Source: Pseudosulfitobacter sp. DSM 107133 (GTDB lineage Bacteria > Pseudomonadota > Alphaproteobacteria > Rhodobacterales > Rhodobacteraceae). Taken from it: a stretch of 64,000 nucleotides of DNA. Below are positions 1 to 9,029 of this stretch, piece after piece (the stretch's first letter is position 1; every line of letters begins with the position of its first letter). Location: the NCBI RefSeq assembly GCF_022788695.1, contig NZ_CP085155.1:124001-188000 (forward strand), given 5' to 3'. A model generated the notes under the pieces. That model was not told the origin of the DNA. It ran no database searches and worked only from the letters and a program-made list of their open reading frames with translations. A program made the position numbers and the translations under genes.

Positions 1-34
1 CGGGATCGAGCTTAGCCGCGCCACGGGTCTGTGA
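1..34 (+). CDS. 3' end of an upstream coding sequence (partial)
   Basis: Reading from base 2, ten sense codons (GIELSRATGL) run to a TGA at 32-34. That TGA overlaps the ATG of the next gene in a TGATG arrangement, the same coupling style used throughout this locus. It is therefore probably the tail of a gene in the same operon as the caspase-like protein. Nothing can be said about its function from ten residues. Confidence 0.4.
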   Translation, partial: GIELSRATGL

Positions 35-1932
35 TGCTTCGGCTTGCGCTGCTTCTCGCGTTTTGGCTAACGGGCGCTGCGTGGGCCGAGACGCGTCTGG
101 CGTTGGTGATTGGCAATTCGACCTACACGCGGATCAGCGCGCTGGATAACCCGCGCAACGATGCGCTGGATATCTCGGTGGCGTTGGAGGGATTGGGCTT
201 TGACGTGATGCTGGAGATTGATGTCACGCGGGAACGGTTCGGGACATTGATCGAGACTTTTGGCACAAAGGCCGAAAGCGCGGATGTGGTCCTGCTGTAT
301 TATGCAGGTCACGGGTTTCAGGTGGACGGGCGCAACTATCTTGTGCCGACGGATGCCGCGATCGGGTCGGCGGCGGATGTGGCCTCGCAGACCATGCTTC
401 TGGACCGGCTTTTGCAGGTCATGGAGCGTTCGGACGGGGTAAAGCTGGTGTTTCTGGATGCCTGTCGCGACAATCCTTTTGGCACCGTCGTGGATGACCC
501 GCGTTTGGGCACCGGGCTGGCCCGTGTGGGGACGGCGGCGAATTTTCTGTTCTCCTACGCCACGCAGCCGGACAATGTGGCCTATGACGGCACCGGACGT
601 AACAGCTTTTTCACCGAAGCGGTGCTGCACCACATCTACACCCCCGGACAAGAGGTGGCGCAGATGATGATTGGCGTGCGGCGCGATGTGCTGGCGGCGA
701 CGGGGGGCAAGCAGATCCCGTGGGAAAACTCGTCGCTGACGCGCACGTTCCAGTTCAACACCAACCCCGAGACGATCTCGGAAGAGAGCATGCTTTACCA
801 GATCGCGGTGGACGAGCGTGACGGTGAACTTCTGGCGCTGTATCTTGATCGATATCCTGAGGGGGCCCATGCCCAGGAAGCACTGGCCTTTCTGGATACG
901 GGCACGCGGACGCGGGCGCTGGGGGCGGTGGACGAGGATGCCAGGGCGCAGCGCTGGTGGGAGCTTGCGCGACGCAGCCGGATGCGCCCGCTGCTTGAGC
1001 TTTATATCGAGCGCTACCCGGATGCGGACAACCGCGCAGAAGCGCAGCGGCTGCTCAGCAACCTGCCGCGTCCCGAGGATGCGGCACCGGGCAAGATTTG
1101 CGAGCGTCTGGCAACCCATCCCCGCGATGCCACGGCAGAAAATCGCGGTGTGCCCTTTTCGCGGCTGCAACAGAACGCATTTGCGGCCATTCAGGCGTGC
1201 AGTGCAGCCGCTTCGCGCCAGCCGGAGCTGCCCCATTACACGGCCCTTCTGGCGCGCGCGACTGCGGCATCGGGAGATCTGGAACGGGCGGTGGTCTTTT
1301 ACGTCAATGCGGCAGAGCGGGGTGATCTGCGTGCTATGGTCAGCCTTGCCCAATTGACCGAACGCGGCGCCGCTGTACCGCAGGACCCGGCGCGCGCGCT
1401 TGCGCTTTATGAACGTGCAGCACAGGGGGGAAGCCACGATGCGATGATCAATCTGGCGATCACCTTGCTGGAGACCGGCGCGGATCAGCCCCGCGCGCTG
1501 GCCTTGTTACAGCGCGCCTCGAACGAAGGGTCGGCCAAGGCAACCTTCAACCTTGGGGTTCTGGCGCAGGATGGCGTTGGCGCGGGCCCGGAAGAAGCAT
1601 TGGCCTATTTCCGCAAGGCGGCGCAGGACGGGGAGCCCGAGGGCTTTCGTGCGGCGGCAATCCTGCTGGACGAGGGACGCGGCGTGCCGCGTGATCCGCA
1701 GTCGGCCGCGATCATGTTGCTGCGCGGTGCAGCCGAAGACCGCGGAGAGGTTGTGCAACAGCTGAGCACAGACACAGACCAGTGGACGCCGCAGACCATC
1801 CGCGCGGTTCAGGGATTGCTTAAGGAGGCCGGATATTACACCGCGGCCATCGACGGCTTGCCCGGATCGAATTTCACCGCGGCGCTGGAGAAATGGCGCA
1901 ACGGCGGGTTCAAGCCTGCGGTTCTGCAATAG
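34..1932 (+). CDS. secreted caspase-like (peptidase C14) protein with Sel1 repeats and C-terminal peptidoglycan-binding-like domain
   Basis: An N-terminal signal peptide (hydrophobic to about residue 18, AAWAE cleavage region) is followed by a caspase-fold domain (about 20-240). The catalytic dyad is visible: His in YYAGHGF (about residue 93) and Cys in LDACRDNPF (about 144). The middle is helical with TPR-like pieces, followed by Sel1-type repeats (about 415-575, for example RGDLRAMVSLAQL and GSHDAMINLA). The last 40 residues (IRAVQGLLKEAGYY..IDGLPG) resemble a PG_binding_1 repeat. The protein is probably periplasmic and may bind the wall. It lies back to back with the T6SS kinase gene, so a role in the secretion locus is likely, but the substrate is unknown. 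ATG at 34 is preferred over GTG at 31 because it gives a TGATG overlap with the preceding frame. Confidence 0.85.
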   Translation: MLRLALLLAFWLTGAAWAETRLALVIGNSTYTRISALDNPRNDALDISVALEGLGFDVMLEIDVTRERFGTLIETFGTKAESADVVLLYYAGHGFQVDGRNYLVPTDAAIGSAADVASQTMLLDRLLQVMERSDGVKLVFLDACRDNPFGTVVDDPRLGTGLARVGTAANFLFSYATQPDNVAYDGTGRNSFFTEAVLHHIYTPGQEVAQMMIGVRRDVLAATGGKQIPWENSSLTRTFQFNTNPETISEESMLYQIAVDERDGELLALYLDRYPEGAHAQEALAFLDTGTRTRALGAVDEDARAQRWWELARRSRMRPLLELYIERYPDADNRAEAQRLLSNLPRPEDAAPGKICERLATHPRDATAENRGVPFSRLQQNAFAAIQACSAAASRQPELPHYTALLARATAASGDLERAVVFYVNAAERGDLRAMVSLAQLTERGAAVPQDPARALALYERAAQGGSHDAMINLAITLLETGADQPRALALLQRASNEGSAKATFNLGVLAQDGVGAGPEEALAYFRKAAQDGEPEGFRAAAILLDEGRGVPRDPQSAAIMLLRGAAEDRGEVVQQLSTDTDQWTPQTIRAVQGLLKEAGYYTAAIDGLPGSNFTAALEKWRNGGFKPAVLQ

Positions 1933-1942
1933 GCGCGCGGCC

Positions 1943-4018
1943 TTATTCCCGCGCGTCAATGATCCGTGCCGCAACGCCGATGATTTCCCCCTCGCGTCCC
2001 TCAAGTGTTTCCGAAAGCGCCTCGGCCAGCGATGTGACGCTTTCGGCGCGGGGCCGACGCAGGTCAAACAACGGGCTGCGCGAGAGGATCGCGAGCACTT
2101 CCGATTTGCCGTAATTGTCGGAATCCACCTCGATTGCCAGCCGCGAGGAGTCCTCGGCCAGGGCTTCGATCGGCCACAGCACACGCACCCGGCGCAGCCC
2201 GTTCGCCACCTCTCCCAGATTGTCGATCAGGTGTTCGGTCTGGTTGATGTTGGGCAGAATGTTGAACACTTTTCCGGTATTGTCGATCACCATGACCCAC
2301 AACGAAGCGCCGGTGATGGTGGCCGGCAGCTGAATGTCCACGACAGGGTTTTCGCCGGTGTGGTAGACGCCGGTCAGGGCCGCGTCGCCGCTGCTGCCCC
2401 GGCCCAGCCAGATTGACACCGCGCCCGGCGTCGACGGGGGCAGCACCGCGCGGATGGCGCAAAGGTCGGGGTTGAGCACGGTGGCTTCCAGCCGCAGATC
2501 ACGCTCGCCAATCATCGGCAGCAGGGCCGCGCGGGCGGCGTCGATGTCGCGGGCATTCGCAACATCGCCTGTGACAGTGACGGTGTCGAACATGGCAAAC
2601 TGACCGTCAGTGTCCCCCAGCACCTCCAGGGGGCCGCAGGTAGACTGCTCTCCCAATATGGCGGCCAGCGCGCCTGTGTTCAGTATCTCGGGGCCGGCAA
2701 GAACCTTTGATGTCAGCATCATGCCGCTGCGTGCGGCCCAATCGCGCAAGGCCCCGTTCATCGCGTCGCGCGTGGGCCTGTCGGGCGCCAGGGCAGTGAT
2801 CTGAACATCGGTGTCCGCAATGTCGATCTGCCAGTCGCTGAGCGGCTGCGCGAGGGTAAGCAGTTCGGCCACCTGCTCGGGCCATGCCGGATCGGGTTGA
2901 CCTGTGGCCAGGGTCACGGCGTCCGGCGGCGGGGTATTGCCCGTACTGCCGGCAAAGGCTGCACGCAGCAGATCTGCGCTGTCGGTATCGGGCGCATGGC
3001 CGGTCAGCACCTGCGGTGTCGCGGTCAACGTAAAAGGAGACACCAGCGGCAGCGCAGGTCTCATCAGGCTTTCAAACGCACCCGAGACAAAAGCGACCCC
3101 GCCCGCAACCACAAGCGCCACAGCGCCGATCACAAGGCCCTTGCCGCCCGATTTGCGCGCGCGCTTTGTCGTCGCCTTATGGCTGTCGGGCTTCAGCCAT
3201 CCATCCAGTACCTCCAGCGCGGCACGCGCTGTGGCGGGTCTGTCCTTTGGGTCCGGTGCGCTGAGCAAGGCGATCAGATCGCGCAGGGGGCTTTCGATGC
3301 CCGAGAGGTCCAGCGGTTCCTTCTTGAACCGGACGACCTCGCCGGGGTTGGTGCCTACATCCGGGACTTCGCGCCGCGCGACGGCCAGCAACGAGGCTCC
3401 AAGCGCATAAAGGTCGGTGCGAAAATCGGCGTGCCCGTCCAGTTGCTCGGGGGCGGCATATTCATATTTGCCCGCAAAATTCGTGCCCACGATGGTATGC
3501 GCCCCCGCAGCGGTATCTTTGGCGATGCCAAAGTCGATGATGGTCGCGCGCTCGGCCGCGCCGTCGCGCAGGATGATGTTGTCGGGTGACAGGTCACGGT
3601 GCACGATGCCTTGTGCATGGGTAGCCTCCAGCCCGCTCAGGACACGGTGCGCGATGATCAGCAGTTTCTGATCGCTCAGCCGCTGCTGGAACATCAGATC
3701 GCTCAGGGCGGTCCCGTCCACAAAATCCATGACCAGAAACACATGCCCCGCATCGGTCCGCGAGCATTCCGAATAGCGTACCACCGCGTCATGCACGATG
3801 TTGCGCATCTGTTCCTCGCGCTTCATCAGTTCGAGGTAATCGGCATTCCCGGAGAACCGCGCGTTAAGCGCTTTGATCGCAGAGAGCCGTTCGGTGATCT
3901 GGTTGACGGCAAGGTAGACTTCACCAGTGCCGCCTCGCCCGAGAATGGCCTTGATTTCATATGTATTATTAAGGACTTGCCCGGCTGCAAAAATGTCAGA
4001 AGGCCTTGGGTCGGTCAT
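1943..4018 (-). CDS. ppkA: PpkA-type membrane Ser/Thr protein kinase with periplasmic DUF4384-like domain
   Basis: The cytoplasmic N-terminus is a Hanks-type kinase: Gly-rich loop GRGGTGEV (27-34), Lys in SAIKAL (49), catalytic HRDLSPDN (140-147) and DFG (162-164). One transmembrane helix (about 294-314) leads to a periplasmic half of about 375 residues. This half contains a domain framed by two cysteines (C461, C520), followed by a DUF4384-like domain (about 531-640). In threonine phosphorylation pathways PpkA phosphorylates the FHA protein to switch T6SS on, opposed by PppA; both partners are encoded here. The periplasmic part is not the von Willebrand-type domain known from Pseudomonas PpkA. 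It instead resembles the TonB-like protein at 13892-15247, suggesting a common ligand or partner. The gene is divergent from clpV. Confidence 0.9.
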   Translation of the reverse strand: MTDPRPSDIFAAGQVLNNTYEIKAILGRGGTGEVYLAVNQITERLSAIKALNARFSGNADYLELMKREEQMRNIVHDAVVRYSECSRTDAGHVFLVMDFVDGTALSDLMFQQRLSDQKLLIIAHRVLSGLEATHAQGIVHRDLSPDNIILRDGAAERATIIDFGIAKDTAAGAHTIVGTNFAGKYEYAAPEQLDGHADFRTDLYALGASLLAVARREVPDVGTNPGEVVRFKKEPLDLSGIESPLRDLIALLSAPDPKDRPATARAALEVLDGWLKPDSHKATTKRARKSGGKGLVIGAVALVVAGGVAFVSGAFESLMRPALPLVSPFTLTATPQVLTGHAPDTDSADLLRAAFAGSTGNTPPPDAVTLATGQPDPAWPEQVAELLTLAQPLSDWQIDIADTDVQITALAPDRPTRDAMNGALRDWAARSGMMLTSKVLAGPEILNTGALAAILGEQSTCGPLEVLGDTDGQFAMFDTVTVTGDVANARDIDAARAALLPMIGERDLRLEATVLNPDLCAIRAVLPPSTPGAVSIWLGRGSSGDAALTGVYHTGENPVVDIQLPATITGASLWVMVIDNTGKVFNILPNINQTEHLIDNLGEVANGLRRVRVLWPIEALAEDSSRLAIEVDSDNYGKSEVLAILSRSPLFDLRRPRAESVTSLAEALSETLEGREGEIIGVAARIIDARE

Positions 4019-4041
4019 GGATAGGCCTCGCGGGGCTTAAG

Positions 4042-4070
4042 TTGCTAAAAATGTCGATTCAAATTTAAAA
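4042..4070 (+). promoter_or_regulatory. possible sigma70-type promoter for clpV
   Basis: In the AT-rich divergent gap between the kinase gene and clpV, TTGCTA (4042-4047) and TTAAAA (4065-4070) are 17 bases apart. This is a reasonable -35/-10 spacing, but the -10 match is weak. It is the only good candidate in this gap and is offered as a low-confidence site. Confidence 0.25.
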
Positions 4071-4152
4071 TCAGTCTAGCATAGGTGGTGTGTCTATTTT
4101 GACCGTTTTTGTGTTTTGTTTTTTTATCGCATTTCAAAATGGAGGTTCTGCC

Positions 4153-6885
4153 ATGGCTGCCCGCGGTTCCAACGAAACGATCAAGCGCAAGGAGCTTGTC
4201 GGCAAGCTCAACCCGACCTGCCTCAAGGGATTTTCGGAAGCGGCCCAAGCGGCAAAGCGGCGCGGGAACCCATATGTTGAGCTGGTGCATTTCGTCACCG
4301 CACTTGCCGATACGGACGGATCCGATCTGGCGCTGCTGATGGATGCGGCAGGGGTGGACAGACATACATTCGACGGTGATGTGCTGAAGGCCACCGATGC
4401 GTTGCCGCACGGGGCGGGATCGGTCGAAGAGTTCTCGGACCATATTTTCCGCGCGATTCAAGAGGCCTGGAATTACGCCACATTCGAATTTTCCGATGAC
4501 ACGGTGCGCTCGGCCTATGTGGTGCTGGCAGCGCTGAAGGTGCCGGTGCTTGAGGGATTGCTGTTCAAGATATCGCTGGAGTTTGACAAGTTCGATGCGG
4601 ATGCGATGGCGTCCGATCTGGACAATCTGCTGGCCAATTCGATCGAACGCAGCGCCGATGCGTCCGCGCCTGCCGCACCGGGTGCAAAGAAGGCACCGGG
4701 GGGCAAATCCGCTTTGGCGCTCTATGCCACCAACCTGACCGAGCGCGCGCGTCAGGGCAAAATGGACCCGGTGGTGGGCCGCGATCCGGAGATTCGCCAG
4801 ATTGTCGACATCCTGATGCGGCGCAAGCAGAACAATCCGATCCTGACCGGCGAGGCGGGCGTGGGCAAGACAGCGGTGGTCGAAGGGTTCGCGCAGCGGT
4901 TGGCAAAGGGCGATGTGCCGCCGCAAATGCGCAACGTCGATCTGCATATGCTGGACATTGGCCTGATGCAGGCCGGGGCCTCGGTAAAGGGTGAATTCGA
5001 GAAGCGCCTGAAAAGCGTGATTGAAGAGGTGCAGTCAAGCGATACACCGATCATCCTGTTCATCGACGAGGCGCACACGCTGATCGGGGCAGGGGGCTCT
5101 GCCGGAACGGGCGATGCGGCGAACTTGCTGAAACCGGCACTTGCGCGCGGCGAATTGCGCACGGTCGCAGCGACCACATGGGCGGAATACAAGCAGCACA
5201 TCGAGCCGGACCCGGCGCTGACACGCCGGTTTCAGGTGGTGAAGGTCGAAGAGCCGGACGAGGCGAAAGCGATCTTGATGTGTCGCGGCATCGCGGGCGT
5301 GCTGGAGAAGCACCATCAGGTCGAACTGCTGGACGAGGCTATCGAAGCGGCCGTAAAGCTGTCGCACCGCTATATCCCCAGCCGTCAGTTGCCCGACAAG
5401 GCGATCAGCCTGCTTGATACCGCCTGTGCGCGGGTCGCGGTCAGCCAGCACGCAACACCTGCGGAAGTCGAGGATGCACAGCGGCGGTTGGATGCTTTGC
5501 AGATCGAACAGGGCATCATCGAGCGCGAAGAGGCCATTGGCGTCGAAGTGGCCGAGCGCAAAGCGGCGGTCGAGGCGAACCTGGCCGATGCGGGTGTGGT
5601 TTTTGATGCCGCAAATGTTCGGTGGGAGGCGGAAAAGGAGATCGTGACGGAAATTCTCGATCTGCGCGCCCAATTGCGGGGGCTTGGTGCCGCCGTCGAC
5701 GAGACGGGTGATCTGGGCGACGCAGATGTGGAAGAGATGGCGGAACTGGCCGAAGCCGAGGGCGCACCTGATGACGAGGTGAAAGAGCCGATTGACCGCG
5801 AAGAGACGCTTGCCAAACTCAAGGCACGCATGGCCGACCTGACGAAAGCGCAGGGCGAGACTCCGCTGATACTGCCCTCGGTTGACCGGCTTGCTGTCGG
5901 GTCCGTGGTGCAGGACTGGACGGGCATTCCCATGGGACGGATGCTCAGCAGCCAGACCGAGCGCGCGCTGACGCTGGCCAAGACGCTGGCCGAACGAGTG
6001 GTGGGGCAGGATCATGCGATGGAAATGATCGCCAACCGCATCCAGACCTCTGCGGCGGGTCTCAAGCCGCCTGAAAAGCCGGTTGGGGTGTTCATGCTGT
6101 GCGGCCCGTCCGGTGTGGGCAAGACCGAAACAGCGCTGGCGCTGGCCGAGTTGATGTACGGCGGTGAAGACAACATTATTTCGATCAACATGAGCGAATT
6201 TCAGGAGGCGCATACGGTGTCCACCCTGAAAGGCGCGCCTCCGGGTTATGTGGGGTATGGCAAAGGCGGCATTCTGACCGAAGCCGTGCGGCGCAGGCCC
6301 TATTCGGTTGTCCTGCTGGACGAGGTCGAAAAGGCACACCCGGACGTGCATGAAATTTTCTTTCAGGTTTTTGACAAGGGCATGATGGATGACAGCGAAG
6401 GCCGGCGGATTGATTTCAAGAACACGCTGATCCTGCTGACCTCGAATGTCGGCTCTGACGAGATCATGGCCATGACCGACGACGGCACCAAGGGGGCCGA
6501 CATTGACGAGTTGAACGCCGCCTTGCGCGCGCCCCTGCTGAATGTGTTTCCGGCGGCGTTGCTGGGGCGGGTTGTGACGATCCCCTATTTCCCGCTGTCG
6601 GATGTCATGATCGAAGCGATTGCCACCCACAAGCTGCGCAGTCTCGCGAAACGTCTGGGCGAAGGCTATGGGGCGGAACTGGTGATTGGCGACGGGGCGA
6701 TGCAGGTGATCAAGGACCGCTGCACCGAGATCGAGAGCGGCGGGCGCATGATCGACGCGATCCTGACAAATACGCTTATGCCCGAGCTTTCACGCCGCAT
6801 TCTGAACTATCGGCTGGAAGGCCGTGACCTGCACAAGGTTACCGTGTCGGGCGGTGCGGATGGTTTCAGCTACAGCTTCGAGTGA
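4153..6885 (+). CDS. clpV: T6SS sheath-recycling AAA+ ATPase ClpV (TssH)
   Basis: This is a 910-residue Clp/Hsp100 ATPase with two nucleotide-binding modules: Walker A GEAGVGKTA (about 234) with Walker B ILFIDEAH, and Walker A GPSGVGKTE (about 651) with VVLLDEVEKAH. An acidic coiled-coil middle region (about 430-600) lies between them, with a Clp N-domain in front. ClpV disassembles contracted TssB/TssC sheaths in the cytoplasm so they can be reused. ATG 4153 is chosen because GGAGG (4141-4145) sits 7 bases upstream. An in-frame upstream start at 4090 would add a T-rich, hydrophobic, non-conserved stretch. It leads a run of plus-strand genes ending in the cargo module. Confidence 0.96.
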   Translation: MAARGSNETIKRKELVGKLNPTCLKGFSEAAQAAKRRGNPYVELVHFVTALADTDGSDLALLMDAAGVDRHTFDGDVLKATDALPHGAGSVEEFSDHIFRAIQEAWNYATFEFSDDTVRSAYVVLAALKVPVLEGLLFKISLEFDKFDADAMASDLDNLLANSIERSADASAPAAPGAKKAPGGKSALALYATNLTERARQGKMDPVVGRDPEIRQIVDILMRRKQNNPILTGEAGVGKTAVVEGFAQRLAKGDVPPQMRNVDLHMLDIGLMQAGASVKGEFEKRLKSVIEEVQSSDTPIILFIDEAHTLIGAGGSAGTGDAANLLKPALARGELRTVAATTWAEYKQHIEPDPALTRRFQVVKVEEPDEAKAILMCRGIAGVLEKHHQVELLDEAIEAAVKLSHRYIPSRQLPDKAISLLDTACARVAVSQHATPAEVEDAQRRLDALQIEQGIIEREEAIGVEVAERKAAVEANLADAGVVFDAANVRWEAEKEIVTEILDLRAQLRGLGAAVDETGDLGDADVEEMAELAEAEGAPDDEVKEPIDREETLAKLKARMADLTKAQGETPLILPSVDRLAVGSVVQDWTGIPMGRMLSSQTERALTLAKTLAERVVGQDHAMEMIANRIQTSAAGLKPPEKPVGVFMLCGPSGVGKTETALALAELMYGGEDNIISINMSEFQEAHTVSTLKGAPPGYVGYGKGGILTEAVRRRPYSVVLLDEVEKAHPDVHEIFFQVFDKGMMDDSEGRRIDFKNTLILLTSNVGSDEIMAMTDDGTKGADIDELNAALRAPLLNVFPAALLGRVVTIPYFPLSDVMIEAIATHKLRSLAKRLGEGYGAELVIGDGAMQVIKDRCTEIESGGRMIDAILTNTLMPELSRRILNYRLEGRDLHKVTVSGGADGFSYSFE

Positions 6886-6894
6886 GGCACCAGG

Positions 6895-7992
6895 ATGGAA
6901 GTCTACAATCGCCCCGGATACCTGCACCAACATGCGACGGGTGTCGATGTTGCCGGGCGCGAGCATTTTACCTTCACGGTCAAGGGCAGCTTTGATTTTC
7001 CAACCCGCAGCGGGGCACCGATGACCCCAGCCGAGGTACACACGCCCTTTGTCTTTGCGGATCAGGCGACGGGCGAGCCCGGATTTTCAGCAACGTTGTG
7101 GGAAACGGATTTTGCCTTTCGAAAGCCGAAATGCGATGTCGTCCTGCAAGGGGTCGCCTATGTTCCCGGTGGCAAGAAAGCGACGCGCGTGCAGGTGGGG
7201 GTGCGCGTCGGCAGGTGGCAAAAAAGCTTTCATGTTGTGGGGCACCGCGAATGGCGCGTGTTGGGGCCATCGGTCCGCGCCACCGATCCTTATCCTTTCG
7301 TGCGCCAGCCCTTTGGCTATGACACGGCCTTTGGCGGCGTTGACAGGCTGAACCCCGACGATCCCAAGCCGCCGGCCTATATGGACAATCCGCACGGGCG
7401 CGGCTTTGCCTCTTTTCGCAATCAGGCGCAACTGTCGGGCCAGCCCTTGCCGCTGACCGAAGAGGTGTCCGAACCGGTGACATCGCCCTACGAGGATTAT
7501 CGTCCTATGGCATTGGGACCCATATGGCGGGGGCGGGGCGACAGATTGGTTCATGGGGGCACCTATGACGACAACTGGCTGGACACTGTTTTTCCCTTTC
7601 TGCCTGCGGATTTCGACGACCGGTATTACCAGCAGGTTGGCACCGACCAGCAAATCGACAAGCCGCAGCGTCCACTTGAGGTGACGCTGCTGAACCTGAC
7701 ACCTTCGGGACGCGAGGCGTTTAACCTTCCCGACCCGGCGCTGCCGTTGCAGTTGTTCCGGGGGGCGCAGACCGCCTTTGACGGGGTGCTTTTTCCCGAC
7801 ACATTGCTGTTCGATACAGAGGTGCGTCGGCTGTCGATGGTCTGGCGCGTGGATGTGCCGATCAAACGGCTTATCACCGAATTCACCGAGGCCTGGATCG
7901 GCACGCCGCCGCCGGGCCTGCTTCGCGCGCGGCAAAGCGGTAAGCGTTATATCAGGCCCGCAGCCAAACGCACCGAGGAGGAGGACGCTTGA
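6895..7992 (+). CDS. DUF2169 family T6SS adaptor-like protein
   Basis: The 365-residue protein matches the DUF2169 pattern (early FTFTVKGSFDFP, then RPFGYDTAFGG-like FVRQPFGYDTAFGG near residue 140 and PFLPADFDDRYY near 240). Proteins of this family are commonly encoded next to VgrG or DUF4150 (PAAR-like) proteins and are thought to act as loading adaptors for T6SS cargo. It starts 9 bases after clpV and its stop overlaps the next start (TTGA), so it is translationally coupled to the ketoacyl-synthase-like gene. The adaptor role is inferred from family and context. No enzymatic motif was seen. Confidence 0.85.
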   Translation: MEVYNRPGYLHQHATGVDVAGREHFTFTVKGSFDFPTRSGAPMTPAEVHTPFVFADQATGEPGFSATLWETDFAFRKPKCDVVLQGVAYVPGGKKATRVQVGVRVGRWQKSFHVVGHREWRVLGPSVRATDPYPFVRQPFGYDTAFGGVDRLNPDDPKPPAYMDNPHGRGFASFRNQAQLSGQPLPLTEEVSEPVTSPYEDYRPMALGPIWRGRGDRLVHGGTYDDNWLDTVFPFLPADFDDRYYQQVGTDQQIDKPQRPLEVTLLNLTPSGREAFNLPDPALPLQLFRGAQTAFDGVLFPDTLLFDTEVRRLSMVWRVDVPIKRLITEFTEAWIGTPPPGLLRARQSGKRYIRPAAKRTEEEDA

Positions 7993-9029
7993 GCAATACT
8001 GTCAACGTCATCGGTACGGGTATGGTAACAGCCGTCGGCCTGTCGGCAGCGGCGACGGCGGCGGCACTGCGCGCGGGCGTCGACGGCTTTGCCGAGACTC
8101 TGTTTCCGGGGCCGGGGGACGACTGGCTGATCGGGGCCGCAGTGCCACTGCCCCGCGCGTGGATCGGGGCAAAGCGTCTGGCCCATCTGGCGGCGGGGGC
8201 GATTGTCGACGCATTGGACGACCATCGGCACAGGGTTGCGGACCTGCAAATCATCCTGTGTCTGGCAGAAGAGACCCATCCCGGCACGCCGGTTCGTGAC
8301 CCGCAAACCTTCGGGCAAATGGTGTTGCGCTACGCTGGGCTGGCCGCCACCACCAAGCTGCATGTTGTCCGGCACGGGCGCCCCTCGGGGATCGTTGCAT
8401 TGGAACGCGTGCGGCGGATGTTCCAGCGCGGCGAGGCAGAGCACGCCCTGATCGTGGGGGTGGACAGTCTGCTGACGGCGTCAAGCATTGCCCATTATCA
8501 GCAGAACCAGCGGCTGTTGTGCAAAGGTGTCGCTAACGGTTTCATACCGGGTGAAGCCGCTGCCGCAATCCTGTGCGAGGCAGGCCCGCCCCGCCATTTT
8601 GCCCTTGGCGGTCTGGGGCTGACGCGCGAGCAGGCCTATCTGTATAATCCCGAAGATATCCCGTTGCGGGGCGAGGCGATGGCGCAAGCCTATCGCGATG
8701 CAATGAGCGCTGCCGGCTACACCGATTTCGGCCATATGGATTTCCGCGTCACCGATCTGACGGGCGAGGCCTATTTTTTCAAACAAAGTGCGCTGGCGAT
8801 GCAGCGCACGATGCGGATGCACCGCGAGGTGACGCCCATCTGGTCGCCAACCGATTGCATCGGCAACGTCGGTGCCGCGATTGTGCCGCTGATGGTAGGC
8901 TGGGCGCTTATCGCGTTCGAGCGGGGGTATCAGCCGGGCGCCGTGGTCCTGATCGAGGCAACAGGCGACACCGGCGCCTGTGGTGCAGCCGTTTTGCAAT
9001 CGGCACGACGTGAAAGGCAGGCCGCATGA
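7989..9029 (+). CDS. ketoacyl-synthase-fold (thiolase-like) protein lacking catalytic residues, T6SS cargo module
   Basis: The overall pattern is that of a beta-ketoacyl-ACP synthase, including VNVIGTGMVTAVG at the start and GFIPGEAAAAILCE near residue 185-198. The nucleophile elbow that normally carries the active-site Cys reads HGRPSGIVAL (about 128-138) with no Cys. The region expected to hold the catalytic His residues reads SPTDCIGNVGAA (about 288-299). It is therefore probably not an active condensing enzyme. Thiolase-like proteins of this kind recur between DUF2169 and DUF4150 genes in proteobacterial T6SS loci. The TTG start at 7989 overlaps the stop of the preceding gene, and the stop overlaps the next ATG (ATGA), giving strict coupling to the effector gene. 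Confidence 0.8.
   Translation: MSNTVNVIGTGMVTAVGLSAAATAAALRAGVDGFAETLFPGPGDDWLIGAAVPLPRAWIGAKRLAHLAAGAIVDALDDHRHRVADLQIILCLAEETHPGTPVRDPQTFGQMVLRYAGLAATTKLHVVRHGRPSGIVALERVRRMFQRGEAEHALIVGVDSLLTASSIAHYQQNQRLLCKGVANGFIPGEAAAAILCEAGPPRHFALGGLGLTREQAYLYNPEDIPLRGEAMAQAYRDAMSAAGYTDFGHMDFRVTDLTGEAYFFKQSALAMQRTMRMHREVTPIWSPTDCIGNVGAAIVPLMVGWALIAFERGYQPGAVVLIEATGDTGACGAAVLQSARRERQAA

Noticed and set aside
67..1437. 456-residue open frame on the minus strand
   Set aside because: It lies entirely inside the caspase-like gene. It has the Arg/His/Gln-rich composition of an antisense frame in high-GC DNA and no recognisable domain.
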